Below, piece by piece: positions 9,379 to 17,930 of a stretch of 64,000 bases of DNA. The notes below the pieces were generated by a model. That model worked only from the letters and a program-made list of their open reading frames with translations, did not search any database and was not told the origin of the DNA. A program made the translations under genes and the position numbers. The stretch lies in the NCBI RefSeq assembly GCF_000371965.1, contig NZ_AQUO01000002.1, positions 62,001 through 126,000 of the forward strand, given 5' to 3'. This stretch comes from Paracoccus sp. N5 (GTDB lineage Bacteria > Pseudomonadota > Alphaproteobacteria > Rhodobacterales > Rhodobacteraceae). Each line of letters begins with the position of its first letter. The first letter of the stretch is position 1.

Positions 9379-9723
9379 TCAGCCCTTCTGCGAGGCGAAG
9401 GTCGCGCGATATTGCGACTGGCGTTCCAGCATCCAGCCCGGGTATTCGGCGGGCAGCCTCGTCACGCCGTCGAGCGCGGCCAGATCCTCGGCAGTCAGCG
9501 CCACCTCGGTCGAGCGGATATTGTCCTGCAACTGGTCGATCCGCTTGGCCCCTACGATCACGCTGGTCACCACCGGCTGATGCAGCAGCCAGGCCAGCGC
9601 CACCTGCGCCACCGTGTAGGTCTTGGCCGATGCGATCTCGCGCATCACGGCGATGGCGGCATCGCCGCGTGCCAGATCGACCGGCGGGAAATCGAAGCTC
9701 GCCCGGCGGCCGTCGTTCGCGGT
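9379..9723 (-). pseudogene. Aldo/keto reductase, C-terminal fragment
   Basis: The frame reads FDFPPVDLARGDAAIAVMREIA, AQVALAWLLHQPVVTSVIVGAKR, QLQDNIRS and LTAEDLAALDGV, the C-terminal third of an aldo/keto reductase including the NADP-binding IVGAKR segment. The catalytic Asp-Tyr-Lys-His part is absent because the 5' end is replaced by IS5-type sequence at about 9725. An ATG at 9648 could start a short product, but it would be inactive. Confidence 0.85.
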
Positions 9724-9725
9724 AC

Positions 9726-10000
9726 TGCTGAGCGGGCAACAGATGCGGCGGCTTCAGCTGTTCTTTCCCAAGGCGCGAGGTCGCGCGCGATCCGACGACT
9801 GCGAGGTGTTGAGCGGGATCATCCACGTCAAGCGGTATGGGCTGCGATGGCAGGATGCGCCCCGGGCTACGGTCCCTACAAGATCCTGTACAACCGGTTT
9901 GCTCACTGGTCCCGGATGGGCATTTCGCCCGGATATTTCAGAAACTGGCGCAGCCCGGCGGCCATGCGAGGCAATCATCGAAACCCAGAGCGGGCGCGAG
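9726..10000 (+). pseudogene. IS5-family (IS427-group) transposase N-terminal fragment
   Basis: Plus-strand frames give LSGQQMRRLQLFFPKARGR, LSGIIHVKRYGLRWQDAPR, then in a second frame GPYKILYNRFAHWSRMGI. These match the N-terminal region of IS427-group transposases in order. A frameshift lies near 9865 and the catalytic part is missing. The element interrupts the aldo/keto reductase fragment on one side and meets the methyltransferase remnant on the other. Confidence 0.8.
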
Positions 10001-10004
10001 ATCG

Positions 10005-10640
10005 GGGCGTGTGGCCAGGACCGCGGCCCATCCGGCGAGATCGGCTGGGCCGGGCGGGTGAAGCCCTGTTCCGCCCGGTAGTGCAGCAGGTCCATCCGGG
10101 ACTTGCCGACGGTTCGGGTAATGCTGGCCTCGCTTGATCCCTTCCAGTTCTGTGCCGCCGGAGTCGGCCGGTGGTTTGGCAGGGCCTTTGCAATGCCCAG
10201 CGCTTCCGCCTTCCGCGTGAAGTCGCTGTTCCCGGCCGGGTTGTAGCTGCCGGTGCCGGGATGCAGGCTCAACGGTTGGGCCAGGATGAAGACGCGCAGC
10301 CGCTCGTGCGGCGCGCCGACCTCTGCCGCTGAAAACAGGTCCGCCGCAGGCGTGTAGCCCGATCCCCAAAGCTCTCGCAGGACGGTTTCAAGCCCGAGGG
10401 TGACGTGCCCGGCGACGTTTTCGAGGAAGATCCATTCCGGACGGCATTCACCGATGACGCGGGCGACGTCAGGCCAGAGGTGCCGGGGATCTTCGGCGCC
10501 GCCGCGCTTTCGGCCGCGCTGAACGGCTGGCAGGGATATCCGGCGAGGGCAGTGTCAAAGGCACCACGGGAGGGGCGGGCGTCGAAGCTGCGCAGGTCGG
10601 TCCGGTGCTTCACATCGACAGCGGCGTTCAAGTCCTACGT
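10005..10640 (-). pseudogene. DNA (cytosine-5)-methyltransferase remnant, probably phage-derived
   Basis: On the minus strand the frame at 10631 reads RSFDARPSRGAFDTALAGYPCQPFS, containing motif IV (PCQPFS) with the catalytic cysteine. A frameshift right after it moves to another frame with DPRHLWPDVARVI, CRPEWIFLENVAGHV (motif VI, ENV), LRELWGSGYTPAADLFSAAEVGAPHERLRVFIL (motif VIII region). A variable region with LPNHRPTPAAQNW (target recognition-like) follows near 10180. The N-terminal SAM-binding motif I and the C-terminal motifs IX-X are missing, so it cannot methylate. The sequence type is common in prophages. Confidence 0.85.
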
Positions 10641-10955
10641 TGACAGCCTGAATGCGCCGAATGCCGGCCTTGCAGCGGAGTAGCGACACGACGGCGCTCT
10701 GTCGGCACCGCTTTTCAGGGGGGCCTCGATGAACATTGACCAGTGTTGACAAGAATTTGGAACTCAAAAGCCGAGCATTCCGCTCGTCCTTCCCTGCCCA
10801 AACATGGGTGTTCCGCTCTTCGGAAACAACTCGGCGCAGGAGCATTACCCTCACTGCCTGACTGATGACGGCATCGATAAACTGAAAGACATGCTCAGGG
10901 ATGCGCGCATCGCCATCGAAACCTGGCACGGGTTCCACAACGACTTTGTCGATGA

Positions 10956-12278
10956 CCAGAAAATCTGCATCAAGGCACACATGGTCGACCGCAGCTGGTC
11001 GGGTCTTACGCGGAGTTGATAGAAGCCGGCGGTGCGCCTTACCGGCAGACGATTGGAGGCCGGGAGTTCTGGTATCTGAAGATGCCCATGGTGAATGGCA
11101 TCAGGAAGAAAGACCGCTACTTGGGGCCGGACAGCGCCGAGGTTCAGGCTCGATTGCATTAGCATCATGACCTGAAAGCCGTGCGCGGCGAGCGCGTCGC
11201 CATGATCCGATCCCTGCGTGCGGCCCGGCTGCCCGGCCCGGATCCGCTCTCTGGAAAAATCATGTCGACGTTGGCAGAGGCCGGGGCCTTCCGGCTGCGG
11301 GCCGTGGTCGTGGGCTCGGCTGCATTTCAGACCTATCCGCCGATGCTGGGGGTGCGTTTCGATAACGCGGCGGGCCAGACCGGGGACCTCGACATAGCGC
11401 AATTCCACTCGATTTCGCTGGCGGTGGACGATGCCATCGAGCAAGATCTCCTTACCACCCTCCAGACGGCAGATGATCGGTTCAGGGCGATACCGTTGCC
11501 CATGAATGGGAGGCGGACCCTGCGATACGCCATCCGGGTGGGAAGCCAGGCGGAATTCGCCGTCGACCTTCTGTGCCCGCTGCGTGGGCCGGAGCGCGGA
11601 AGCATCGCCCAGTTGAAAACGATGAAGGGCGATGCCCAGCTTTTGCGCTACCTCGACTTCCTGATCTACGGCGAGATCAACGCGGTCGCCCTTTACGGGC
11701 TGGGCGTACCGATCAATGTGCCGGCACCGGAGCGCTACGCGGTCCACAAGCTGATCGTTTCCCGGATGAGGATCGAGACGGCCGAGAGCCTGGCGGAGGC
11801 CCGGAAGGACATCCGTCAGGCAGAGGCCCTCCTCGAGGTGTTGCTGGAGGATCGCCCTTATGAGCTGGAGGCGGTCTGGACCGAGGCGATGGAACAGGGG
11901 CCGAGCTGGAGAGGCAAGCTCCTTGAAGGGGTTGCCATGCTGCAAAAAATCGGTGATCAAGGCGATGCAAGAGCGGATGAAGCTCCAGCTGAGTTGAGCC
12001 GAGCTTTGCTTATAGACAAAAAATGTATCGTCTATAAGGTAGTCTGTCTCGCGCCGTGCGCACGCTATCGCTTTTCTTGGTCAGTGTGCTTCCGCCCCGG
12101 CAGCGCTGCAAAGGCCGCCTGCGCGGCCATGCACCCCGCCTCGATCTCGCAAGTTGCGAAATCGCCGATGATCCCCAGGTCGTCCTCGCCGTCGACCAAC
12201 CGGGCAAGCATGCGACGCCTTCGGCCCGGCTTCTTTCGGAAGCCCCTGCGGCACATCCCCAGAAATATAACAATGTGA
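10956..12278 (+). pseudogene. GSU2403-type nucleotidyltransferase-fold protein, broken by an in-frame stop
   Basis: The main frame resembles the nucleotidyltransferase-fold family seen in COG5397/NTP_transf_8 (family from memory). It shows FRLRAVVVGSAAFQTYPPMLGVRF, TGDLDIAQFHSISLAVDD (acidic metal-binding pair), VDLLCPLRGPE, LRYLDFLIYGEINAVALYGLGVPINVPAPERYAVHKLIV and RQAEALLEVLLEDRP. The expected N-terminal region (SYAELIEAGG, then FWYLKMPM and KDRYLGPDSAEVQARL) is in the same frame but cut off by a TAG at 11161-11163. A GTG at 11181 could restart translation. Homology ends near 11965; the rest of the frame to 12278 reads through intergenic DNA. The family often occurs near toxin-antitoxin or defence genes; no partner is seen here. 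Confidence 0.7.
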
Positions 12279-12440
12279 CATATTTCTTCGCGACCATGCG
12301 ATGATATGCCTGCCCGCCCCGCGATAGAGTGATCGGTGTCAGGAAAAGCCGCCCGGCGACGGGGCGCGCTTGCCGCAGCGGATCGGCCAGAGGAGGGCCG
12401 GACCCGCAACGGAATGCGGCGGATCATGGGAGGGCAGGCA
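11997..12440. other. Upstream region of the aryl-compound ABC operon
   Basis: No supported complete gene lies here. The broken nucleotidyltransferase frame reads through the first half. A short minus-strand frame at about 12065-12260 has protein-like composition (around LVDGEDDLGIIGDFATCEIEAG) and may be a gene scrap, but I cannot name it. The second half carries the shared operator-like site at 12267-12284 and the leader of the ABC operon, ending in GGGAGG before the ATG at 12441. Confidence 0.45.
12267..12284 (+). promoter_or_regulatory. Probable LysR-type operator, site 1 (ATAAC-N7-CATATT)
   Basis: ATAAC, seven bases, CATATT, in an AT-rich island about 160 bp upstream of the ABC importer operon. 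The same spaced motif occurs at 19217-19234 (over the lysR start) and 22282-22299 (upstream of the sulfatase gene). Within it, T-N11-A fits the generic LysR box. Being shared by three promoters of one catabolic island makes it a likely binding site for the regulator at 18268-19218. Confidence 0.6.
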
Positions 12441-13706
12441 ATGCTCAACAGACGGACCTTCATCGCCTCGGGCGCGGCACTGGCGGGGCTGGGACTGGCG
12501 CGGCCGGCGCTGGCGCAAGGCAAGGCGATCAGGATCGGCTATGTCAGCCCGCAGACCGGCCCGCTCTCGGCCTTTTCGGCCGCGGACGACTTCATGGTCC
12601 GGCAGTTCCTGGCCAGCGCGCCGGGACTCGGCATCGAGGCCGAGGTCATCGTCAAGGACAGCCAGTCCAACCCCAACCGCGCCGCCGAGGTGGCGCGCGA
12701 ACTGATCAGCCGCGACGAGGTGAACCTGATCCTGGTCGCCTCGACCCCCGAGACCACCAACCCGGTCTGCAGCGTGGCGGAATCCGAGGAGATCCCGGTG
12801 ATCTCCAGCGTCGCGCCCTGGCAGCCCTGGTTCATCGGCCAGCAGGGCAATCCGGCCGACCCGGAAAGCTGGCAGGAATTCGACTATGTCTATCACTTCT
12901 TCTGGGGGCTCGAGGATAATGTCCGGGTCTTCATGAACATGTGGGATGCGGTGCAGACCAACAGATCTGTCGGCGCGCTCTGGCCCAACGACAGCGACGG
13001 CAATGCCTGGGCCTCGGAGGTGGGCATGCCGCCGGCGCTGGCCGAGGCCGGCTATCGGCTGACCGATCCGGGCCGCTACCAGAACCTGACCGACGATTTC
13101 AGCGCCCAGATCAATGCCTTCAAGCAGGCGCAGGCCGAGATCCTGGTCGGCATCCCGATCCCGCCGGATTTCACCACCTTCTGGACCCAGGCCCGGCAGC
13201 AGGGCTACCGGCCCAAGCTGGTCTCGGTCGCCAAGGCGCTGCTGTTTCCCGAAAGCGTCGCCGCGCTTGGCGAGTTGGGCGACAACCTGACCGCCGAAGT
13301 CTGGTGGTCGCCGCGGCACCCGTTCCGCTCGTCCCTGACCGGGCAGAGCGCGGGCGAACTGGCCGCCGATTTCGAGGCCGCGGCCAAGCGGCAATGGACC
13401 CAGCCCGCCGGCTTCGTCCATGCGCTGTTCGAGGTCGCCGCCGACGCCATCCGCCGCACCGACGACCCGACCGACGGCGATGCGCTGGCCGAATCCATCG
13501 CCGTCACCGACCTGCAGACCGTGGTCGGCCGCGTCGCCTGGGGGCAGGAGAACGTGCCCGAATTCGCCCGCAGGAACGTCGCCAAGACGCCGCTGGTCGG
13601 CGGGCAATGGCGCCGCAAGGAGGACGGCAGCTTCGACCTGGTGATCGTCGAGAACGCGCTGGCGCCCGAGATCCCGCTGGGCGACAGCATCCGGACGCTG
13701 GCATGA
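12441..13706 (+). CDS. ABC transporter substrate-binding protein, branched-chain amino acid type
   Basis: A 421-residue periplasmic binding protein of the type I (LivJ-like, Peripla_BP_6) fold. The start at 12441 follows GGGAGG at eight bases and gives LNRRTFIASG, a twin-arginine-like signal with cleavage after PALAQ near residue 26. Family features include IRIGYVSPQTGPLSAF, NPNRAAEVARELISRDEVNLIL and STPETTNPVCSVAESEEIPVISS. Binding proteins of this class often take aromatic or other organic acids. Here the neighbours (dioxygenase, phenol hydroxylase, arylsulfatase) suggest an aromatic or aryl sulfate ligand (inference). Its stop overlaps the next gene's start. Confidence 0.9.
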   Translation: MLNRRTFIASGAALAGLGLARPALAQGKAIRIGYVSPQTGPLSAFSAADDFMVRQFLASAPGLGIEAEVIVKDSQSNPNRAAEVARELISRDEVNLILVASTPETTNPVCSVAESEEIPVISSVAPWQPWFIGQQGNPADPESWQEFDYVYHFFWGLEDNVRVFMNMWDAVQTNRSVGALWPNDSDGNAWASEVGMPPALAEAGYRLTDPGRYQNLTDDFSAQINAFKQAQAEILVGIPIPPDFTTFWTQARQQGYRPKLVSVAKALLFPESVAALGELGDNLTAEVWWSPRHPFRSSLTGQSAGELAADFEAAAKRQWTQPAGFVHALFEVAADAIRRTDDPTDGDALAESIAVTDLQTVVGRVAWGQENVPEFARRNVAKTPLVGGQWRRKEDGSFDLVIVENALAPEIPLGDSIRTLA

Positions 13707-14425
13707 TGGCGCTGCTTTCGCTGCAATCCGTGTCGAAAAGCTTCGGCGCGCTGAAAGTCACCGACGATGTCAGCTTCGATCTGCAACCGGGCGAGGCGCT
13801 TGGCATCATCGGCCCGAACGGCGCCGGGAAATCGACGCTGTTCAACCTGATCACCGGCAATCTGCGGCCGGATGCCGGGCAGATCCTGCTGGACGGGCGC
13901 GATGTCAGCGCCGATTCGGTCATGGCGCGCTGTGCGGCGGGCATCGGCCGCTCGTTCCAGATCCCGCAGCCCTTCGGCCATCTGTCGGTCTATGAAAACC
14001 TGCTGGTCGCGGCGCGCTTCGGCGGCGGGCTGGCGGCGGCCGAGGCGCCGGAGTTCTGCATGGACATCCTGCGCCGCACCGGGCTGGCCGGTGCCGCCGA
14101 CAATCCCGCGGGCGGGTTGCCGCTGCTCAGCCGCAAGCGGCTGGAGCTGGCCCGCGCCATGGCCACGCGGCCGCGGGTGCTGCTGCTTGACGAGATCGCC
14201 GGCGGGCTGACCGATGCCGAATGCGTCGAGCTGGTCGCCACCATCCGCGCCATCCATGCCGAGGGCACCGCCATCGTCTGGATCGAGCATGTGCTGCATG
14301 CGCTGAACAGCGTGGTCGGCCGGCTGATCGTGCTGAATTTCGGCCGGCTGCTGATGGTCGGCGACGTCAGGACGGTGATGAACTCGGCCGAGGTGCGCGA
14401 GATCTACCTGGGGGCCGAGGTATGA
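13703..14425 (+). CDS. ABC transporter ATP-binding protein, LivG type
   Basis: A 240-residue ATPase starting at an ATG overlapping the TGA of the binding-protein gene (a second ATG is immediately in frame at 13706). Walker A is GPNGAGKS (residues 37-44) and Walker B is LLLDEIAGGL. The Q-loop region IGRSFQIPQPFGHLSVYENLLVA is typical of LivG. The signature segment reads LLSRKRLELARAM instead of canonical LSGGQ or LSYGQ, a variation seen in some LivG branches. It forms the ATPase heterodimer with the next gene product to drive import through the two LivH/LivM-type permeases. Confidence 0.9.
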   Translation: MMALLSLQSVSKSFGALKVTDDVSFDLQPGEALGIIGPNGAGKSTLFNLITGNLRPDAGQILLDGRDVSADSVMARCAAGIGRSFQIPQPFGHLSVYENLLVAARFGGGLAAAEAPEFCMDILRRTGLAGAADNPAGGLPLLSRKRLELARAMATRPRVLLLDEIAGGLTDAECVELVATIRAIHAEGTAIVWIEHVLHALNSVVGRLIVLNFGRLLMVGDVRTVMNSAEVREIYLGAEV

Positions 14426-15135
14426 GCGGACCCATCCTGTCGGTTTCCGGCCTGACCGCGCATTACGGCGATTTCCAGGCGCTGTTCGGCGTCGACGTGA
14501 CGCTGCAGCAGGGCGAGGTCTTGGCCATCATCGGCGCCAACGGCGCCGGCAAGACCACCCTGATGCGGGCGATCACCGGCATCGCCCGCGTCAGCGCCGG
14601 CCGCGTCCGGCTGGACGGGCGCGACATCACCGGAACCCCGGCGCCCGACATCCTGATGGCCGGCATCGCCATGGTGCCCGAGGGGCGGCGGCTCTTCCCC
14701 TCGCTCAGCGTCGAGGAGAACCTGCTGATCGGCGCCCATGCGCGCCGCACCCAGGGGCACTGGAACCTCGAAAGCGTCTATCGCCTGTTTCCCATCCTGC
14801 GCGAGCGGCGCGACCATCCCGGCACGGCGCTGTCGGGCGGCCAGCAGCAGATGGTGGCCATCGGCCGGGCGCTGATGTCCAACCCGCGCGTGCTGCTTTG
14901 CGATGAGCTCAGCCTCGGCCTCGCCCCGGTGGTAATCCGCGAGATCTATGCCGCCTTCCCCGAGATCCGCGCCAGCGGCGCCTCGATCGTGGTGATCGAG
15001 CAGGACGTGGGCCAGGCGCTGAAGGTGGCCGATCACGTGCATTGCATGATGGAGGGCCGCATCACCCTGTCCGGCCGGCCGGGCGAGCTGTCGCGCGACG
15101 CCATCCACGACGCCTATTTCGGAGCGACCCACTGA
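14422..15135 (+). CDS. ABC transporter ATP-binding protein, LivF type
   Basis: A 237-residue ATPase. Walker A is GANGAGKT (residues 38-45), the Q-loop region is MVPEGRRLFPSLSVEENL (a LivF hallmark), the signature is LSGGQQQM and Walker B is RVLLCDELSLGLAP. An H-loop stands in for VIEQDVGQAL. The ATG lies inside the previous gene's stop (ATGA), and its own TGA overlaps the ATG of the LivH-type permease, so the operon is translationally coupled. It acts at the cytoplasmic face of the importer. Confidence 0.93.
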   Translation: MSGPILSVSGLTAHYGDFQALFGVDVTLQQGEVLAIIGANGAGKTTLMRAITGIARVSAGRVRLDGRDITGTPAPDILMAGIAMVPEGRRLFPSLSVEENLLIGAHARRTQGHWNLESVYRLFPILRERRDHPGTALSGGQQQMVAIGRALMSNPRVLLCDELSLGLAPVVIREIYAAFPEIRASGASIVVIEQDVGQALKVADHVHCMMEGRITLSGRPGELSRDAIHDAYFGATH

Positions 15136-15998
15136 TGTTTTCGCTGGATACGATCGTGCAGGGCCTGCTGCTGGGCGGCCTCTATGCGCTTTTCGCCGCC
15201 GGGCTCAGCCTGGTCTTCGGCATCATGCGGCTGGTGAACCTGGCACATGGCGACCTGATCGTGCTGGGCGCCTATCTGATCCTCGGCCTGGGCACGGTGA
15301 CGGGCATGAACCCCTTTGTCGCGGCGCTGATCGCCATGCCGCTGATGTTCGCGCTGGGATGGCTCTTGCAGACCCGGCTGCTGAACCGGGTGCTGGGCGA
15401 GGACATCCTGCCGCCGCTGCTGGTCACCTTCGGGCTGTCGGTGGTGATCCAGAACGGGCTGCTTGCCGCCTTCACCGCCGACAGCCGCAAGCTGGCGGCG
15501 GGGCCGGTCGAATCCGCCTCGGTCGTGATCGGGCCGGTGCATATGGGCGTCATGCCGGTGATGACGCTGGCCACGGCGGTCGCGGTCATCCTGGCGCTGA
15601 ACCTGCTGTTCTATCGCACCGCGCTGGGACGCGCCTTCCGCGCCACCTCGGACGATGCGGTGACGGCGCAGCTGATGGGCATCCGGCCGCAGCGCATCTT
15701 CGCCATGGCCACCGGCATCGCCCTGGTCGTCGCCGCCATCGCCGCGCTCTACCTGGGCACGCGGGCGAATTTCGACCCCTCGATCGGGCCGGCGCGGTTG
15801 CTCTATGCCTTCGAGGCGGTGATCATCGGCGGGCTGGGCAGCCTCTGGGGCACCTTGGCCGGAGGCGTGGTGATCGGCCTTGCCCAGACCATGGGCGCGG
15901 CGATCAACCCGGAATGGCAGATCCTGGCCGGGCATATCGCCTTCGTGCTGATCCTGATGGTCCGCCCGCGCGGGCTGTTCCCCCGGGCCATCGACTGA
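15135..15998 (+). CDS. ABC transporter permease, LivH type
   Basis: A 287-residue membrane protein with about eight hydrophobic segments. LivH features include GLLLGGLYALFAAGLSLVFGIMRLVNLAHGD at the N-terminus, TALGRAFRATSDDAVTAQLMGI (the EAA-like coupling loop) and FEAVIIGGLGSLWGTLAGG near the C-terminus. It begins on the last base of the LivF-type gene. With the next gene it makes the transmembrane channel of the importer. Confidence 0.92.
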   Translation: MFSLDTIVQGLLLGGLYALFAAGLSLVFGIMRLVNLAHGDLIVLGAYLILGLGTVTGMNPFVAALIAMPLMFALGWLLQTRLLNRVLGEDILPPLLVTFGLSVVIQNGLLAAFTADSRKLAAGPVESASVVIGPVHMGVMPVMTLATAVAVILALNLLFYRTALGRAFRATSDDAVTAQLMGIRPQRIFAMATGIALVVAAIAALYLGTRANFDPSIGPARLLYAFEAVIIGGLGSLWGTLAGGVVIGLAQTMGAAINPEWQILAGHIAFVLILMVRPRGLFPRAID

Positions 15999-16008
15999 AA
16001 AGGGCGCC

Positions 16009-17067
16009 ATGATGAAAACCACCTTTCCCGCATATCGCCCCCTGGCCCTCGCCATCCTTTGCGCAGCCGCCCTGGCGCTGGTGCCGCTGATCGGCCCGCG
16101 CGCCGTGGTGCAGGACCTGTTCGGCATCCTCTGCCTGCTGGTGCTGGCGCTGAACTGGAACATGCTGGCGGGCTTTGCCGGGCTGGTCTCGGTCGGGCAG
16201 CAGGCCTTCGTCGGCATCGGCGCCTATACCATGTTCGCCGCCGTCATCCTGTTCGGGCTGGACCCGCTGGCCGGCGTGCTGCTGGGCGGGCTGGTCGCCA
16301 TGGCGCTGGCCGTGCCGGTGGCCTGTTTCGTCTTTCGCCTGAACGGCGCCTATTTCGCCATCGGCACCTGGGTCGCGGCCGAGATCGCCCGGCTGGGCCT
16401 GGGCCAGTGGAAGGCGCTCGGCGGCGGCACCGGCACCTCGCTGCCCAAGGGCACCACCCGCGACATGCTGGGCGTCGGGCCGGTCAAGGAATGGCTGGGC
16501 GTCTCCAGCGCAGCAGCCAGCGACATCGTGCTTTACTGGCTGGCGCTGGGGCTGGTTCTGGCGACGCTGGGCGTGTCCTGGGCCTTCCTGCGCTCGCGCA
16601 TGGGACTGGGCCTGCAGGCGATCCGCGACAATGCCATGGCGGCGCGCGCGGTGGGCGTCGATCCGGTGCGGCTCAAGGCGCTGGTCTTTCTGCTGGCCGC
16701 CTTCGGCACCGGCCTTTGCGGCGGGCTGCTGTTCATCCAGATCACCCGCATCACCCCGGACGCGGCCTTCTCGCTGCTGGACTGGACCGCCTTCGTGCTG
16801 TTCGTGGTGGTGATCGGCGGCATCGGCACCCTGCCCGGCCCCATCGTCGGCGTGGTGGTGTTCTATGCGCTGGAGCGGCTGCTGTCGGATTACGGCAGCG
16901 CCTATCTGATCGTGCTGGGCCTGTTCGGCATCGCGGTGATGCTGTTCGCGCGGCGCGGCCTTTGGGGCAGCCTGTCCGGCCGCACCGGGCTGGAATTGCT
17001 GCCGCTGGGCCACCGCGCCCCTGCCCCCGCACCGGCCCCCGCCCCCGCACCGGCCATCCGGCCCTGA
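16009..17067 (+). CDS. ABC transporter permease, LivM type
   Basis: A 352-residue membrane protein. LivM-family sequence is seen at LALNWNMLAGFAGLVSVGQQAFVGIGAY, the coupling loop GLGLQAIRDNAMAARAVGVDPVRLKAL and VVIGGIGTLPGPIVG. The C-terminus ends in a low-complexity Ala-Pro alternation (about residues 333-349) that is not a family feature and probably hangs in the cytoplasm. Two ATGs (16009 and 16012) can serve as start. It closes the five-gene importer, and the dioxygenase gene follows after 22 bases with its own ribosome site. Confidence 0.9.
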   Translation: MMKTTFPAYRPLALAILCAAALALVPLIGPRAVVQDLFGILCLLVLALNWNMLAGFAGLVSVGQQAFVGIGAYTMFAAVILFGLDPLAGVLLGGLVAMALAVPVACFVFRLNGAYFAIGTWVAAEIARLGLGQWKALGGGTGTSLPKGTTRDMLGVGPVKEWLGVSSAAASDIVLYWLALGLVLATLGVSWAFLRSRMGLGLQAIRDNAMAARAVGVDPVRLKALVFLLAAFGTGLCGGLLFIQITRITPDAAFSLLDWTAFVLFVVVIGGIGTLPGPIVGVVVFYALERLLSDYGSAYLIVLGLFGIAVMLFARRGLWGSLSGRTGLELLPLGHRAPAPAPAPAPAPAIRP

Positions 17068-17089
17068 GATTCACGAAAGGAAGGAAACC

Positions 17090-17923
17090 ATGTCCTATTT
17101 CACCGAAGCAGGCTCGGTCGAGACCGTCAACGCCCGCATGGGCGAGACGACCGACGCCCGGCTGGCCGAGGTGATGGCCTGCCTGGTCAAGCACCTGCAT
17201 GCCTTCGCCAAGGAAATCGCCCTGACCCAGGAGGAATGGGAGATCGGCATCGACTTCCTGACCCGCACCGGCCAGATCTGCTCGGGCGAGCGGCAGGAGT
17301 TCATCCTGCTTTCGGACGTGCTGGGCTTTTCCATGCTGGTCGATGCGATCAACAACCGCCGCCCCGAGGGCGCGACCGAAAACACCGTCTTCGGCCCCTT
17401 CCATGTCGAGGGCGCGCCGATCCGCGAGATGGGCGCATGCATCAGCCTGGACGGCAAGGGCGAAAGCTGCCTGTTCGAAGGCCGGGTGCTGGACCTGGAC
17501 GGCAATCCCGTCGAGGGCGCGACCGTCGATGTCTGGTCCGACAATGCCGACGGCTACTATGACGTGCAGCAGCCGGGCATCCAGCCGAAATGGAACAATC
17601 GCGGCCGCTTCGTCACCGGGCCGGACGGGCGCTACAGCTTCGTCGGCATCAAGCCGGTCAGCTATCCGATCCCCGATGACGGGCCGGTCGGGCAGATGCT
17701 GGGCAAGCTGGGCCGCCATCCCTACCGGCCGGCGCATATGCATTACCTCGTTACCGCGCCGGGCTATCAGCGCGTCGTCACCCATACCTTCGTCGGCGGC
17801 GATGCCTATCTGGCCTCGGACGCGGTCTTCGGGGTCAAGAACAGCCTGGTCGCGCCCTATGAGCGCATAGACGGCGAGACCCTCTGGCGCTCGCCCTTCG
17901 ACTTCATCCTTGTCCCTGCCTGA
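17090..17923 (+). CDS. Intradiol dioxygenase, hydroxyquinol 1,2-dioxygenase type
   Basis: A 277-residue non-haem Fe(III) enzyme predicted to cleave hydroxyquinol (1,2,4-trihydroxybenzene) to maleylacetate. An N-terminal helical dimerisation domain spans about residues 1-100 and a beta-sandwich catalytic domain follows. The four iron ligands are visible: Tyr157 (DGYYDVQ), Tyr192 (SYPIP), His216 and His218 (RPAHMH), with spacing close to known hydroxyquinol enzymes. AAGGAAGG lies before the ATG. The maleylacetate reductase gene downstream on the same strand supports hydroxyquinol rather than catechol as substrate, since catechol cleavage would need muconate enzymes, which are absent here. It is cytoplasmic, with no signal peptide. 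Confidence 0.9.
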   Translation: MSYFTEAGSVETVNARMGETTDARLAEVMACLVKHLHAFAKEIALTQEEWEIGIDFLTRTGQICSGERQEFILLSDVLGFSMLVDAINNRRPEGATENTVFGPFHVEGAPIREMGACISLDGKGESCLFEGRVLDLDGNPVEGATVDVWSDNADGYYDVQQPGIQPKWNNRGRFVTGPDGRYSFVGIKPVSYPIPDDGPVGQMLGKLGRHPYRPAHMHYLVTAPGYQRVVTHTFVGGDAYLASDAVFGVKNSLVAPYERIDGETLWRSPFDFILVPA

Positions 17924-17930
17924 GCCGATC

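Noticed and set aside
10804..11019. A 71-residue plus-strand frame
   Set aside because: No ribosome site or family, and it overlaps the likely N-terminal part of the nucleotidyltransferase-like pseudogene in another frame.
10851..11960. A 369-residue minus-strand open frame
   Set aside because: It lies antisense to the nucleotidyltransferase-like gene and resembles nothing; the plus frame carries the family motifs.
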